Assembly (NCBI GenBank): GCA_003139095.1
Contig: PLHW01000056.1
Span: 1-64,000, forward strand
DNA: 64,000 nucleotides
Direction: 5' to 3'
Source of the DNA: Acidobacteriaceae bacterium
GTDB taxonomy: Bacteria > Acidobacteriota > Terriglobia > Terriglobales > Acidobacteriaceae
The notes beneath the pieces are model-generated. The model saw nothing but the letters and a program-made list of their open reading frames with translations, ran no database searches and had not been told where the DNA came from. The stretch's first letter is position 1; every line of letters begins with the position of its first letter. Positions 17,003 through 27,176 of this stretch are shown one piece after another. A program made the translations under genes and the position numbers.

Positions 17003-18402
17003 CAGTTGCCAGTTTTCAATTCTTGGCTCGCGGTTCGTGACTCGCTACCGGCAGTTGCTTCGGTTCGAACGGGCTCGATGCGCACTAGCGCTACGCGGTG
17101 GCCGTCCATTCTTTCAACCACAAAACGGCGGGATTGATATTCGAAGGACTCGCCTCCTGCAGGCATTTTCTGCAATCTGGAGAGTACGAAACCGGCTAGC
17201 GTTTCAAAACCTTCATCCTGCGGAAGCACGAGGTCGTACTGGCTTTCCAGATCGCGGATGTTGACGGCGCCGTCGAGCCGAAGGGGCGCGTTGGCATCGA
17301 CGACGGGCTGCGCGGAGGCGATGTCGAATTCGTCTTCCAACTCTCCGACGAGTTGCTCGAGCACGTCTTCGACACTGATCACGCCGGCGGTCGATCCGAA
17401 TTCATCCACGACCATGGCGAGGTGACGCTTGCGGGCCTGGAACTCGACCAGCAGGTCGAAGAGAGATTTCGTCTCCGGAACAACGAGCACGTCGTGCATG
17501 ATCTGGTGGACCTTTAAGAGCGAGACGCGGCTGGGTGAGGGTGGAGCGCCAGGCTGGCCGATGCGGAGGCGCATCCAGCGCATCAGATCCTTGGCATAGA
17601 GCACGCCGATAATGTGCTCGGGTCCGCGCTGCGGATCGTAGACCGGGATGCGCGAATGCTGTTCGTCGACGACGCGGGAGAGCGCTTCTTCGAGCGTGAG
17701 ATCGGCGGGCAGGGAAAAAATTCGGGTGCGCGGCACCATCACCATGCGGGCAGTAATGTTGTCGAGTTCGAGCGCGTTGAGCAACATTTCTTCCTGCGCC
17801 GAGGTGAGTTGGCCCGACGTGCGCGCCGCGGTGATGATGAGGCGTAGCTCGTCGGGCGAGTGCACGGAGCCGTGGCGAATTTCGTGCGTGCCGAAAGAGC
17901 ACAGGACAAAACCGGCGGCGCGGCTCATGACGGCGGTCAGTGGCCCGGTGACGGTGAGGAAGAAATCCATGGGCGCGGCAACGGCGAGGGCGACGCGTTC
18001 GGCGCGCTGGAGGGCGAGCGACTTGGGGACGAGTTCGCCTAGGATAACGTGCAGGCTGGTGATGAGGACGAAGGCGACGCCGACCGCGATGGCGTGGGCG
18101 TAGAGATTGGCGTGCGGCAGGCCGGCGATGGAGCGCTCGAAGACGCGGGCCAGCACGGGCTCGCCGAGCCACCCGAGAGCGAGGCTGGCGACGGTAATTC
18201 CGAGTTGCACGCCATTGACGACGCGGGGGAGTTGCTGGTGAAGCTTTAGGACGATGCGCGCGCCGACGCGGTGGGCCTCGATGAGCTGCTGGATTCGCGT
18301 CTCGCGGACGCTGACCAGGGCAAACTCGGCCGCCGCGAAGAAGGCATTGGCCGCCACCAGGAGCAGGATGATGAACACCCGCAGCAGCACCAATGCAATC
18401 AT
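17002..18402 (-). CDS. CNNM/CorC (hemolysin C-like) membrane protein with CBS pair
   Basis: A 466-residue protein with three parts: an N-terminal DUF21/CNNM transmembrane domain (about 1-195, with AAAEFALVSVRETRIQQL and LGELVPKSLALQRAE), a cytoplasmic CBS pair (about 205-345, MVPRTRIFSLPADLTLEEAL and VVDEFGSTAGVISVEDVLEQLVGE) and a C-terminal CorC_HlyC transporter-associated domain (about 360-440). Family members are linked to magnesium or cobalt efflux; hemolysin activity is a historical label. It precedes two ABC permease genes, coupled through a one-base overlap, which is an unusual partnership. Confidence 0.92.
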   Translation of the reverse strand: MIALVLLRVFIILLLVAANAFFAAAEFALVSVRETRIQQLIEAHRVGARIVLKLHQQLPRVVNGVQLGITVASLALGWLGEPVLARVFERSIAGLPHANLYAHAIAVGVAFVLITSLHVILGELVPKSLALQRAERVALAVAAPMDFFLTVTGPLTAVMSRAAGFVLCSFGTHEIRHGSVHSPDELRLIITAARTSGQLTSAQEEMLLNALELDNITARMVMVPRTRIFSLPADLTLEEALSRVVDEQHSRIPVYDPQRGPEHIIGVLYAKDLMRWMRLRIGQPGAPPSPSRVSLLKVHQIMHDVLVVPETKSLFDLLVEFQARKRHLAMVVDEFGSTAGVISVEDVLEQLVGELEDEFDIASAQPVVDANAPLRLDGAVNIRDLESQYDLVLPQDEGFETLAGFVLSRLQKMPAGGESFEYQSRRFVVERMDGHRVALVRIEPVRTEATAGSESRTASQELKTGN

Positions 18403-18667
18403 TGGAGAATAATTCTAGCATTCGGCGGGATGCCTGGGGTGGCGGATGGACTTGCGGGTGTCACGGCGCGACTTCGGCGATCCCTTCGCCGGCGCTTCCC
18501 CTCCCTCGTTGCATAAACGGTCGCGGTGCGCGTTCCTTCATTATCTTTAGTAAAGAGTTGGGGAACTTTTTCGACTCGGGCGACATTACAGGAGTAGAAA
18601 CAGACCGAAGGGCTGCGGGCTGGGGGAGGCCGAAGCCACTGATGGTCGCGATGACGTTACGGTCTAC

Positions 18668-19372
18668 ATGACACCGGGCCCCAGAACACCGGACCCCATG
18701 ACGCCGATTTCCATGACGCCGATCTCCATGACGATGATCAGCGATGAAGCGTTGATGCTCGAGTTTCAGAGCGGATCACGAGAGGCGTTCGCCGAGCTGT
18801 TTGTGCGTTATCGCGGGCCGCTGTACGGATTTTTCCGACGCCGACTGAACGGCGACCCAAGCGGCGGATGCCGCGCCCAAGACCGGGCCGAGGATTTAAT
18901 GCAGGAGACGTTCCTGGCGGTAATCCGGGCCACAGCACGCTATGAGCCGCGGGCGTTAGTACGTACGTATCTGTACGGTATCGCCATGAATTTGCTAGCG
19001 GCGGAGCGGCGGCGAATTGGGCGGGACTCGGCGGAAGAGGTGGCCGAAGAACCGGCGACGAGTAGTTCTCCCGAAGCCGTGCTGTGGGTCCGCCAGGCGT
19101 TGGCCCGCCTGGATGACGGGGATCGCGAGATCCTGATGTTGCGCGAGTATGAGCAGCTCAGCTACGCGGAGATTGCAGAGCTTGTGAAAGCGCCGTTAAA
19201 CACGGTGCGGTCGCGGCTGTTTCGGGCGCGCATGGCGCTCAGGGAATGTTTGGAGCCGGGGCGGAAAGCAGAGGCGACAGCGACCGAGACGCCGATTCAG
19301 GCAGGAAGCGCCGCCGCGGCAAACGACACTGAGAGTCGCCCGCTGACGCGCGCGGAAAGGGAGGTCATATGA
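18668..19372 (+). CDS. RNA polymerase ECF sigma factor
   Basis: A sigma-70 family protein with region 2 (SREAFAELFVRYRGPLYGFFRRRL, then AEDLMQETFLAVIRATARY) and region 4 (LARLDDGDREILMLREYEQLSYAEIAELVKAPLNTVRSRLFRARMAL), the usual ECF layout. The N-terminus is uncertain: a 15-bp tandem repeat creates in-frame ATGs at 18668, 18698, 18713, 18728 and 18734. By comparison with other ECF factors, 18728 or 18734 is the more natural start. About 45 residues of Ala/Thr-rich tail follow region 4. The stop overlaps the start of the anti-sigma gene (ATGA), a classic coupled sigma/anti-sigma arrangement. Confidence 0.93.
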   Translation: MTPGPRTPDPMTPISMTPISMTMISDEALMLEFQSGSREAFAELFVRYRGPLYGFFRRRLNGDPSGGCRAQDRAEDLMQETFLAVIRATARYEPRALVRTYLYGIAMNLLAAERRRIGRDSAEEVAEEPATSSSPEAVLWVRQALARLDDGDREILMLREYEQLSYAEIAELVKAPLNTVRSRLFRARMALRECLEPGRKAEATATETPIQAGSAAAANDTESRPLTRAEREVI

Positions 19373-20769
19373 GCAAGATCGTCGGGCAGAAATCGGGCCA
19401 TCCGCTGGACGCCGAAGAGTTGATGGCCTACCTGGACGGAGAGCTGTCGCAGTCGCGGGCAGCGGTCGCCGCGGCACACCTGCGCGAATGCGCGGAGTGC
19501 AAGGCCGTCGTGGATGGAGTGCGCGTGGTTTCTCAGAAAATTGGGACGTGGGAGGTCAATGTGCCGGAGACAAGCGTGGCTCAAGTGAATGTCGCTGGGG
19601 TGAACATGCCGTTGGCGATTGCCGATGCGCTGGAAAAGCGGCTTGGGATGGCGGTTGTGGGCGCGAAGCTGCCGTGGTGGCGCAGCTTTCTGGCCGAGCC
19701 TCGTTTGCGTTGGGCGATGGCCGGAGGCGCGGTCGCCTCCGTTGCCGTGCTGGCCATCATCTTCAGTTTGGTAGGCCGGATGCAGCGCGACGAGACTCGT
19801 CTGGTTGCGTCTCGTGAAGGAGCCGCCATGCCGCAGAAAGCCCGTCAAGGAATGGCAGCGTACCTTGAGAACGCTCCCCCAGCACCCTTACCGGCATCTC
19901 CAGCTGCCTCGGCGTCTCCTGAGGCACCGCGTGAGGAACTGGCGCAGGCGCGGGCCAGGGATGCGATTTCGTCGTCCCTCGAAAATCCCCCGAGTGATCG
20001 GGCATACGAAGCGCATGGCGTGCTGGGTGGAAGAGTCGACGGGACGGAGACCGCCCAGAGTAACCTGGCGGGTCTCAGCGGGCCGATGATCATTCGCACG
20101 GCCGATCTCAAACTGACGACCAAGGAACTCGACAAGGCGCGCGCTGCGATCGAGAGCATCCTCAAGCAGCGGCATGGGTATGTTGGCGACCTGACGGTAG
20201 GCGGGGCAACGGGTGGCCCGCGCACGCTGACGGCCACGCTGCGCGTGCCGGCCGATCAACTCGATGCGGTCGTGAGCGAACTGAAGGCGCTTGGGCATGT
20301 GGATTCGGAGTCGCAAGGCGGGCAGGACGTGACTTCGCAGTATGTCGACCTGCAGGCGCGGCTCGAAAATGCGCGCAACACGGAGAAGCGACTGACCGAC
20401 CTGCTCAACCAGCGCACAGGCAGGCTCTCGGACGTGCTGCAAGTTGAGCAGGAAGTAGATCGCGTGCGCGGCGAGATTGAGCAGATGGAAGCGCAGCGCA
20501 AGACCATGGCAAACCAAGTTACATTCGCCACGCTGACCCTGACAGTCGCCGAAGAATACAAAGCGCAGCTCGAAGCTGTGCCGCCCTCGACCCGGACGCG
20601 CCTGCGCAACGCCGCGGTCGATGGCTATCGCAGCATGGTGGATGGAATCGTTGGCGTGATTCTCTTCTCGCTGTCGAGCGGCCCGAGCTTGTTGCTCTGG
20701 TGTGGAGTACTGTTCTTCCCCGCCCGCGGCGCCTGGAGAATGGCACGACGTCGTTGGGCGCAAGAGTGA
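19369..20769 (+). CDS. Membrane anti-sigma factor fused to a DUF4349 domain
   Basis: A 466-residue protein. Residues about 12-50 form a zinc-finger anti-sigma domain with the His-x3-Cys-x2-Cys signature (HLRECAEC). A transmembrane helix lies at about 104-127. A Pro/Ala-rich linker leads to a DUF4349 domain (about 235-465): IIRTADLKL, a long Gln/Glu-rich coiled coil (about 325-400) and a C-terminal membrane hairpin (GIVGVILFSLSSGPSLLLWCGVLFF). The N-terminal part would hold the sigma factor encoded just upstream; the extracytoplasmic DUF4349 part is probably the sensor. DUF4349 is normally a separate lipoprotein, so the fusion is notable. Confidence 0.9.
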   Translation: MSKIVGQKSGHPLDAEELMAYLDGELSQSRAAVAAAHLRECAECKAVVDGVRVVSQKIGTWEVNVPETSVAQVNVAGVNMPLAIADALEKRLGMAVVGAKLPWWRSFLAEPRLRWAMAGGAVASVAVLAIIFSLVGRMQRDETRLVASREGAAMPQKARQGMAAYLENAPPAPLPASPAASASPEAPREELAQARARDAISSSLENPPSDRAYEAHGVLGGRVDGTETAQSNLAGLSGPMIIRTADLKLTTKELDKARAAIESILKQRHGYVGDLTVGGATGGPRTLTATLRVPADQLDAVVSELKALGHVDSESQGGQDVTSQYVDLQARLENARNTEKRLTDLLNQRTGRLSDVLQVEQEVDRVRGEIEQMEAQRKTMANQVTFATLTLTVAEEYKAQLEAVPPSTRTRLRNAAVDGYRSMVDGIVGVILFSLSSGPSLLLWCGVLFFPARGAWRMARRRWAQE

Positions 20770-20851
20770 CCTCAAATATGCTTGCCGCCACCCACGCCTT
20801 ACGCGAAGAAAGAGTCTTTTGCGCTCGGCTAGCTGGGCCGTGTAAGGGGCG

Positions 20852-20882
20852 CCCCACGTCTCGAAAGGCGTGCGACGTGGGG
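20852..20882. other. Hairpin between convergent genes
   Basis: A perfect 9-bp stem (CCCCACGTC at 20852-20860 with GACGTGGGG at 20874-20882) lies between the convergent ends of the anti-sigma gene and the GloVer gene. There is no T-tract on either side, so it may be a Rho-assisted or bidirectional 3'-end structure. Confidence 0.4.
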
Positions 20883-20935
20883 TGTTCAGCTCGCTTACGG
20901 CGGAGATGCCGTGAAACTGGGAATACTCACCGGGC

Positions 20936-22210
20936 TTATGGTGTCAGTTTGAACACCGTTCCGCAGCCGCTTGGGAAGCACAAACCATTTCCACCGGAAA
21001 ATCCGCCGTACAAGGCGGTACCGTACAGATTCCCCGCGGAGTCGAAAACCAGCCCGCCCGCTGGGAAACCTCCGTCACTACCGCTCGAAAAACTGTACAA
21101 GACGGTTTGTTTTCCGTTTGTGTCGATCTTGTAAACCGTCCCGCAGCCTGAGCCCCGGCAACTTGGACTTGTGCCGCCTGCGAACGTCGTTCCATAGAGA
21201 TTACCGGCGGAATCCAGCACCACCCCGCCCTCGGGCAACATGCCGTCTGAAACGGAGAACTTGTGCAACACGGTCTCCTTGCCCGATGGGTCAAGCTTAT
21301 AGACCGTGCCGCAGCCTGACGGAGTACAGGCCGAAGAGTTGCCGCCCTCCCATGTGGCTCCGTACAGGTTGCCGGCCGAGCCAATCGCTATGTCGCCCTC
21401 GGGCAGGGATCCGTCCGGCGCGCCTTGGAAAGCATATAGAACAGTCACGGTGCCGGACGTATCGATCTTGAATACCGTTCCACAGCCTCCGCCGCACCGC
21501 TGACTACCTCCCTGGTAGGTCGTACCGTAAAAATTTCCGCTCGCGTCGCGCACCAGGCTGTCCGGCACATAAGCCGCGCTGCTGAAGTCCACAATCGTCT
21601 CCTGGCGCTTCTTCGTGAGCTCGAAGACGGTTCCGCAGCCAAAGCCGTTGCACCCGGTGCCGCCACCCTGGATGGTAAGTCCGTACATGTTGCCCTTGGC
21701 ATCCAGGATCAGGTTTGCGGGAGCCTGACCGTCCTGCGAATTGACCGGAAAGTTGTGAAGCACCGCTCTCTTGCCTTTCTTGTTCAGCTTAAACACATAC
21801 CCGTATGCGCCGGGACCGCCGAACTCCATCGTTGCATAGAGCATTCCGGATTTGTCCAGCGCCAGGCTCGACACCCCATAGCCCGTCGTCGACCCGTTCT
21901 TGGAGGTGAACAGAGTTGTCTCATTCCCGGAGGGATCGATCTTAAAGATGTTGCTGCAGGAACCTTTGCAGTTGAGACTGCTATTCTCCGCGCTAGCGCC
22001 ATAAAGATTGCCTGCCGAATCCAGGATCGGGGTTATGTCGGGAAATGCCCCATCGGAATTTCCCATGAACGTGTAAAGGACGGAATAAGTCTGTGCATTT
22101 GCCACTCCTGGCAATACCGCTGCGAAGGTTATCGCGCAGATCAAACAAACAATCGCGCCAGCCGCACCCGATTCCAATTCTAATTTCGACTTTCGATCTC
22201 GTTCCTTCAT
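20936..22210 (-). CDS. Secreted GloVer-type tandem-repeat protein (TIGR03803-like), second copy
   Basis: A 424-residue protein with a signal peptide (about residues 14-40, ending GVANAQT). It contains about seven repeats of ~50 residues, each with a core such as NLYGASAEN, MLYATMEFGG, NMYGLTIQGG, NFYGTTYQGG, NLYGATWEGG, NLYGTTFAGG and NLYGTALYGG, followed by CGTVFKI or CGTVYKI. The regular Cys pairs around each G-C-G-T-V segment may form disulfides outside the cytoplasm. It shares architecture with the protein at 9616-11202 but the two are clearly diverged. No enzymatic motif was found. Confidence 0.86.
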   Translation of the reverse strand: MKERDRKSKLELESGAAGAIVCLICAITFAAVLPGVANAQTYSVLYTFMGNSDGAFPDITPILDSAGNLYGASAENSSLNCKGSCSNIFKIDPSGNETTLFTSKNGSTTGYGVSSLALDKSGMLYATMEFGGPGAYGYVFKLNKKGKRAVLHNFPVNSQDGQAPANLILDAKGNMYGLTIQGGGTGCNGFGCGTVFELTKKRQETIVDFSSAAYVPDSLVRDASGNFYGTTYQGGSQRCGGGCGTVFKIDTSGTVTVLYAFQGAPDGSLPEGDIAIGSAGNLYGATWEGGNSSACTPSGCGTVYKLDPSGKETVLHKFSVSDGMLPEGGVVLDSAGNLYGTTFAGGTSPSCRGSGCGTVYKIDTNGKQTVLYSFSSGSDGGFPAGGLVFDSAGNLYGTALYGGFSGGNGLCFPSGCGTVFKLTP

Positions 22211-22512
22211 TTACTTTGCCTCCCGGCAAGACATTAGGCCATAAGCCACACCACTTGTCCTTGAAACCAATGTCAACAATTTGTCAAAAGTGCAAAAAAA
22301 GCGGCTCTGGCAGACGATCCGGTTTCAAGAACTCATCATTGTATGCGCACGGTAGGGACTGGCACAGTGAGGATCTTTCGATCAACCGGGTTGAAGTCAA
22401 ATGAGGTGGAATTGAATGGGGTGGAAGCGCCGGCCTTCAGGCCGGCGTAGGAGACGGGACCGAGAAGGCGCTTCAGCCGCGCCAGAACGCGACCAATAGG
22501 CCTCTCAACAAC
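22211..22512. other. Intergenic region with a REP-like palindrome
   Basis: No gene was recognised. At 22428-22447 there is a perfect 8-bp inverted repeat around TTCA (CGCCGGCC, loop, GGCCGGCG), of the kind seen in dispersed bacterial REP-like elements. It lies 66 nt beyond the uvrB stop and may shape the uvrB mRNA 3' end. Confidence 0.5.
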
Positions 22513-24504
<1,992 letters not shown>

Positions 24505-24923
24505 GGAGTTTTATTATAGGGGACGAGGCCGGCGCGGTTGGTAGGGGCGCAACAAGCCGGGCGCGACAGCGGGCCTCCGGCCGGGTGTTCCACAAGTAGT
24601 CAACGTACTAGTGTGTAATTTCCTCCTCCGGGCCATCGATATCGGAACTTTATACTAAGTGATTCACCTTAGAAAGCCCGCCCAAGCCCCCGACAAATCC
24701 ATGAATTCCTGTAGATCGCGGGTAGACATTACCTTAGTTTTCGCGGTTTTTCGCGGAGAATGAGCGATTGGTCGGATTTTTTCACATTTAGTTAACAATC
24801 GTTCTGGGAAATGGCCGCGAGAATGCACGAAGTTGGCATAAAGAAGTCCAAATTTCCAGAGTATGCCCCAAGCCATGCCGATGCCACTCGGGGCCAGGGG
24901 TGTACGTATCTCAGGTGCAGCTG
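24505..24923. other. AT-rich regulatory region upstream of the HTH gene pair
   Basis: A 419-nt gene-free stretch, notably AT-rich towards the HTH genes. It holds an almost perfect palindrome at 24655-24672 (CTAAGTGA then TCACCTTAG, one bulged base), a candidate regulator site, and a short direct repeat of TTTTCGCGG near 24738-24757. No RNA gene was recognised. Confidence 0.45.
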
Positions 24924-25199
24924 ATGGACGAAAAAATCAACCAGATGGGACCCCGGGAGCGCCAGATCGTCGAACTTCTGCTTCAGGGATGCGACAACTC
25001 GGAAATCGCTCGCGATCTCAACATGGCCGAGCGCACCGTCAAAGCATACTTTAACCGCCTGTTCCTGCGCTTCGGAATCAAAGGCGGCATCAAGCGGGTA
25101 AAACTCGCGACTTTACTCTATAGGAGACAGTTATGGCAGGAGAGACGAGCACCCTCCGCGGGCCCAACCAGCGCGAGCACTTCATCATTCAACGCGTAG
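24924..25199 (+). CDS. Stand-alone LuxR-type HTH protein
   Basis: A 91-residue protein starting at ATG 24924 (AGGTG 7 nt upstream); a GTG at 24900 would add 8 residues. Residues about 8-65 form a complete LuxR/GerE helix-turn-helix: GPRERQIVELLLQGCDNSEIARDLNMAERTVKAYFNRLFLRFGI. There is no receiver or sensor domain, so activity must depend on level or partners. The final 67 nt overlap the next HTH gene in another frame, so the Ser/Thr-rich C-terminus may be dictated by that overlap. Confidence 0.78.
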   Translation: MDEKINQMGPRERQIVELLLQGCDNSEIARDLNMAERTVKAYFNRLFLRFGIKGGIKRVKLATLLYRRQLWQERRAPSAGPTSASTSSFNA

Positions 25200-25360
25200 C
25201 TGAAGGCTGCAAAAACCGCGAGATCGCCGACTCGCTTGGCACCACCGAGCATGTCGTAAAGAACGATCTGCGCCTGATCTATGACAAGCTGGGACTCTGG
25301 AATCGGGTGGAACTGGCGCTGTGGTACGAAGCACGCCGCTTTGAACAGGCATCCAACTAA
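25133..25360 (+). CDS. Second stand-alone LuxR-type HTH protein, overlapping the first
   Basis: A 75-residue protein with a LuxR/GerE-type fold: REHFIIQRVAEGCKNREIADSLGTTEHVVKNDLRLIYDKLGL. It starts at ATG 25133 inside the preceding HTH gene (67-nt overlap in a different frame) with GGAGACAG upstream. The two proteins have diverged in sequence and could form a heterodimer or act sequentially; this is inference. A strong terminator follows 39 nt after the stop. Confidence 0.8.
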   Translation: MAGETSTLRGPNQREHFIIQRVAEGCKNREIADSLGTTEHVVKNDLRLIYDKLGLWNRVELALWYEARRFEQASN

Positions 25361-25399
25361 GCCGGGCCGGGCACCTGCAACGAATTCTGAGAAAACCAG

Positions 25400-25438
25400 G
25401 CGGATCGCGATCCTGGAATCGCGGTCCGCTTTTGTTTT
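25400..25438 (+). terminator. Rho-independent terminator after the HTH gene pair
   Basis: A 12-bp stem with one G-T pair (GCGGATCGCGAT at 25400-25411 and ATCGCGGTCCGC at 25418-25429) encloses CCTGGA and runs into TTTTGTTTT. Confidence 0.9.
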
Positions 25439-25450
25439 GGAGGGGCCGCG

Positions 25451-26449
25451 TTACACCATCTCAGTTCCCCACAAGTCGTGCAGGTGAACAATGCCGCGCA
25501 GCCGCCGGTCGCCATCCACCACCATCAGGGACGTAATCTTCATCTCCTCCATGCGGGCGAGCGCGGTGGCGGCGAATTCCTGCGGGCCGATCGTCTTGGG
25601 ATTCCGCGTCATGCACTCCTCGGCGGTGCGATCGAGCGTATCCTTGCCGCGCTGCTGGAGCAGGCGGCGCAGATCGCCATCGCTGATCACGCCCAGTAGT
25701 TGCTCGCCGTCGACGACGGCGGTCACTCCCAGCTTCTTGCGCGACATTTCGTAGATCACGTCGGGCATTTTGGTGTGGGGCGCGACGCGCGGCAAGGCGT
25801 CGCCGGAATGCATCAGGGACTCGACGCGCGCCAGGCGTTTGCCGAGTTTGCCGCCGGGATGAAGATTGGCAAAGTCTTCCTCTTTGAAGCCGCGCCGTTC
25901 AGAGAGCGCAACGGCCAGCGCATCGCCGAGCGCCAGCATGGTGGTGGTAGAGGCGGTTGGCGCAAGCCCAAGTGAGCACGCTTCCTGTGAAATGGAACAG
26001 TCGAGCGCAACGTCCGCCGCCGCAGCCAGCGTAGACGCTTGTGTGGCGCGGGCGCCCTCGCCCGCCGCAACTTCATCGCACGTCATCGTGATCAACGGCA
26101 CCTGCAGGCGCTTTATGGTCGCCAGCAGCTGCAGAATTTCCTCCGTCTCGCCGCTGGCGGAGAGCACGAGCACAACATCGCCGCGCACAATCATCCCCAG
26201 ATCGCCATGCAGCGCTTCGACGGGATGCAGATAGAGTGCGGGCGAACCGGTGGAACTGAGAGTGGCGGCGATTTTTCGCGCGATCAGGCCGCTCTTGCCC
26301 ATGCCCGAGACGACGACGCGTCCCTGGCATCCGAACATAAGATCGAGGGCGCGACCAAAAGCGCCGGCCATGGGCCCAGCCAGACGGTCAGCCAGTGCTC
26401 GCAACGCCTCCGCCTCAATGCGCACTACATTTTCGCCAGTCTTGGCCAT
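25451..26449 (-). CDS. kdsD: D-arabinose 5-phosphate isomerase (KpsF/GutQ family)
   Basis: It interconverts ribulose 5-phosphate and arabinose 5-phosphate, the first step to Kdo for lipopolysaccharide. The 332-residue protein has an N-terminal SIS domain (VVVSGMGKSGLIARKIAATLSSTGSPALYLHPVEALHGDLG, then LSASGETEEI) and two C-terminal CBS domains (about 210-330, ending LRGIVHLHDLWG). Length and order match the family. It is the last gene in a minus-strand series tkt, mazEF, vapBC, kdsD, 56 nt after vapC. Confidence 0.94.
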   Translation of the reverse strand: MAKTGENVVRIEAEALRALADRLAGPMAGAFGRALDLMFGCQGRVVVSGMGKSGLIARKIAATLSSTGSPALYLHPVEALHGDLGMIVRGDVVLVLSASGETEEILQLLATIKRLQVPLITMTCDEVAAGEGARATQASTLAAAADVALDCSISQEACSLGLAPTASTTTMLALGDALAVALSERRGFKEEDFANLHPGGKLGKRLARVESLMHSGDALPRVAPHTKMPDVIYEMSRKKLGVTAVVDGEQLLGVISDGDLRRLLQQRGKDTLDRTAEECMTRNPKTIGPQEFAATALARMEEMKITSLMVVDGDRRLRGIVHLHDLWGTEMV

Positions 26450-26505
26450 GAAGGGAGAATGTTAGCAGAAGCGGAGAATGGTTTTGCCACGCGCCCTCGG
26501 GGCAC

Positions 26506-26880
26506 CTAGAAGAAGAGCAATCCCGGCATCGGGTAGTGCTTGCGATTGCGCGTCCACAGGTGAGCCTGATTCAGCACTGCGGCTGCGGCAATCAGCGCGT
26601 CCGCGATCTGCACTCCGTGACTCTTGCAATATTGTCTAAGATAATCGCCGGCCTGACGGCCCGTCTCGTAGTCGATCGGCACGCAAACAAGCGCGCGAAA
26701 CAACTTGGCAGTTTGGTCATGCTCCCGCGGTAGCGCTCCGGCCCACACTTCGGCGGAACTCACCGGCGAGCACAGGATTGGGTCGCCTGACTCCGCCAGT
26801 TGCGTCCATCGGAATACAATTTCGCGATTCCGCTCTCGAGAAACCTCGATCAGCACGTCGGAATCGACCAGCACCGTCAC
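26506..26880 (-). CDS. vapC: VapC-type PIN-domain toxin
   Basis: A 124-residue PIN-domain ribonuclease. The acidic metal-binding residues are present: Asp6 in LVDSDVLIE, Glu44 in SSAEVW, Asp94 in IADALIAAAA, and a TRNRKHY segment near the end. VapC toxins cleave tRNA or rRNA and are blocked by the cognate antitoxin. Its ATG overlaps the stop of the antitoxin gene by 4 nt (26877-26880), the usual coupled arrangement. Confidence 0.93.
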   Translation of the reverse strand: MTVLVDSDVLIEVSRERNREIVFRWTQLAESGDPILCSPVSSAEVWAGALPREHDQTAKLFRALVCVPIDYETGRQAGDYLRQYCKSHGVQIADALIAAAAVLNQAHLWTRNRKHYPMPGLLFF

Positions 26881-27137
26881 CGCCTGCCCAGCCTCTCACG
26901 CCGAGTATCCCGCCGCAGGCTTCGCACATATTCTTCAGTCGAGTCGGGTAAGTCTTTACGACCCTTCCTGATTCCCACGAAAGCGAGCATGGCCTCTCGA
27001 CGCTCGTCCAAATTGCCAAGATAGCGCTCGCGCGCCGCTTTGCGCACCAGGTCAGAGATGGTCGTTCCCTGGTTCCGGGCGCGGTTGCGGAGCGCATTCC
27101 ACAGGTCGTCGTCGAGGTAGAGCTGAGTCCGATGCAC
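26877..27137 (-). CDS. vapB: Ribbon-helix-helix antitoxin of the VapC toxin
   Basis: An 86-residue protein starting at GTG 27137. The N-terminus is a typical RHH fold: RTQLYLDDDLWNALRNRARNQGTTISDLVRKAARERY. The charged C-terminal half would wrap around the toxin. The start codon is supported because the RHH strand begins two residues after it. There is no Shine-Dalgarno sequence: a TATAAT box ends 7 nt upstream, so the mRNA is predicted to be leaderless. Confidence 0.9.
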   Translation of the reverse strand: MHRTQLYLDDDLWNALRNRARNQGTTISDLVRKAARERYLGNLDERREAMLAFVGIRKGRKDLPDSTEEYVRSLRRDTRRERLGRR

Positions 27138-27154
27138 GATGTATATTATACATC
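27138..27154 (-). promoter_or_regulatory. vapBC promoter and autoregulatory operator
   Basis: A perfect inverted repeat of 8+1+8 bases (GATGTATA, T, TATACATC) directly abuts the vapB start codon. On the minus strand it contains TATAAT (27145-27150); a weak -35 candidate (TTGGAA) lies 15 nt further up. RHH antitoxin binding here would block the -10 box. Confidence 0.7.
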
Positions 27155-27176
27155 ATCGCGAACTCTTCCAATAGAG

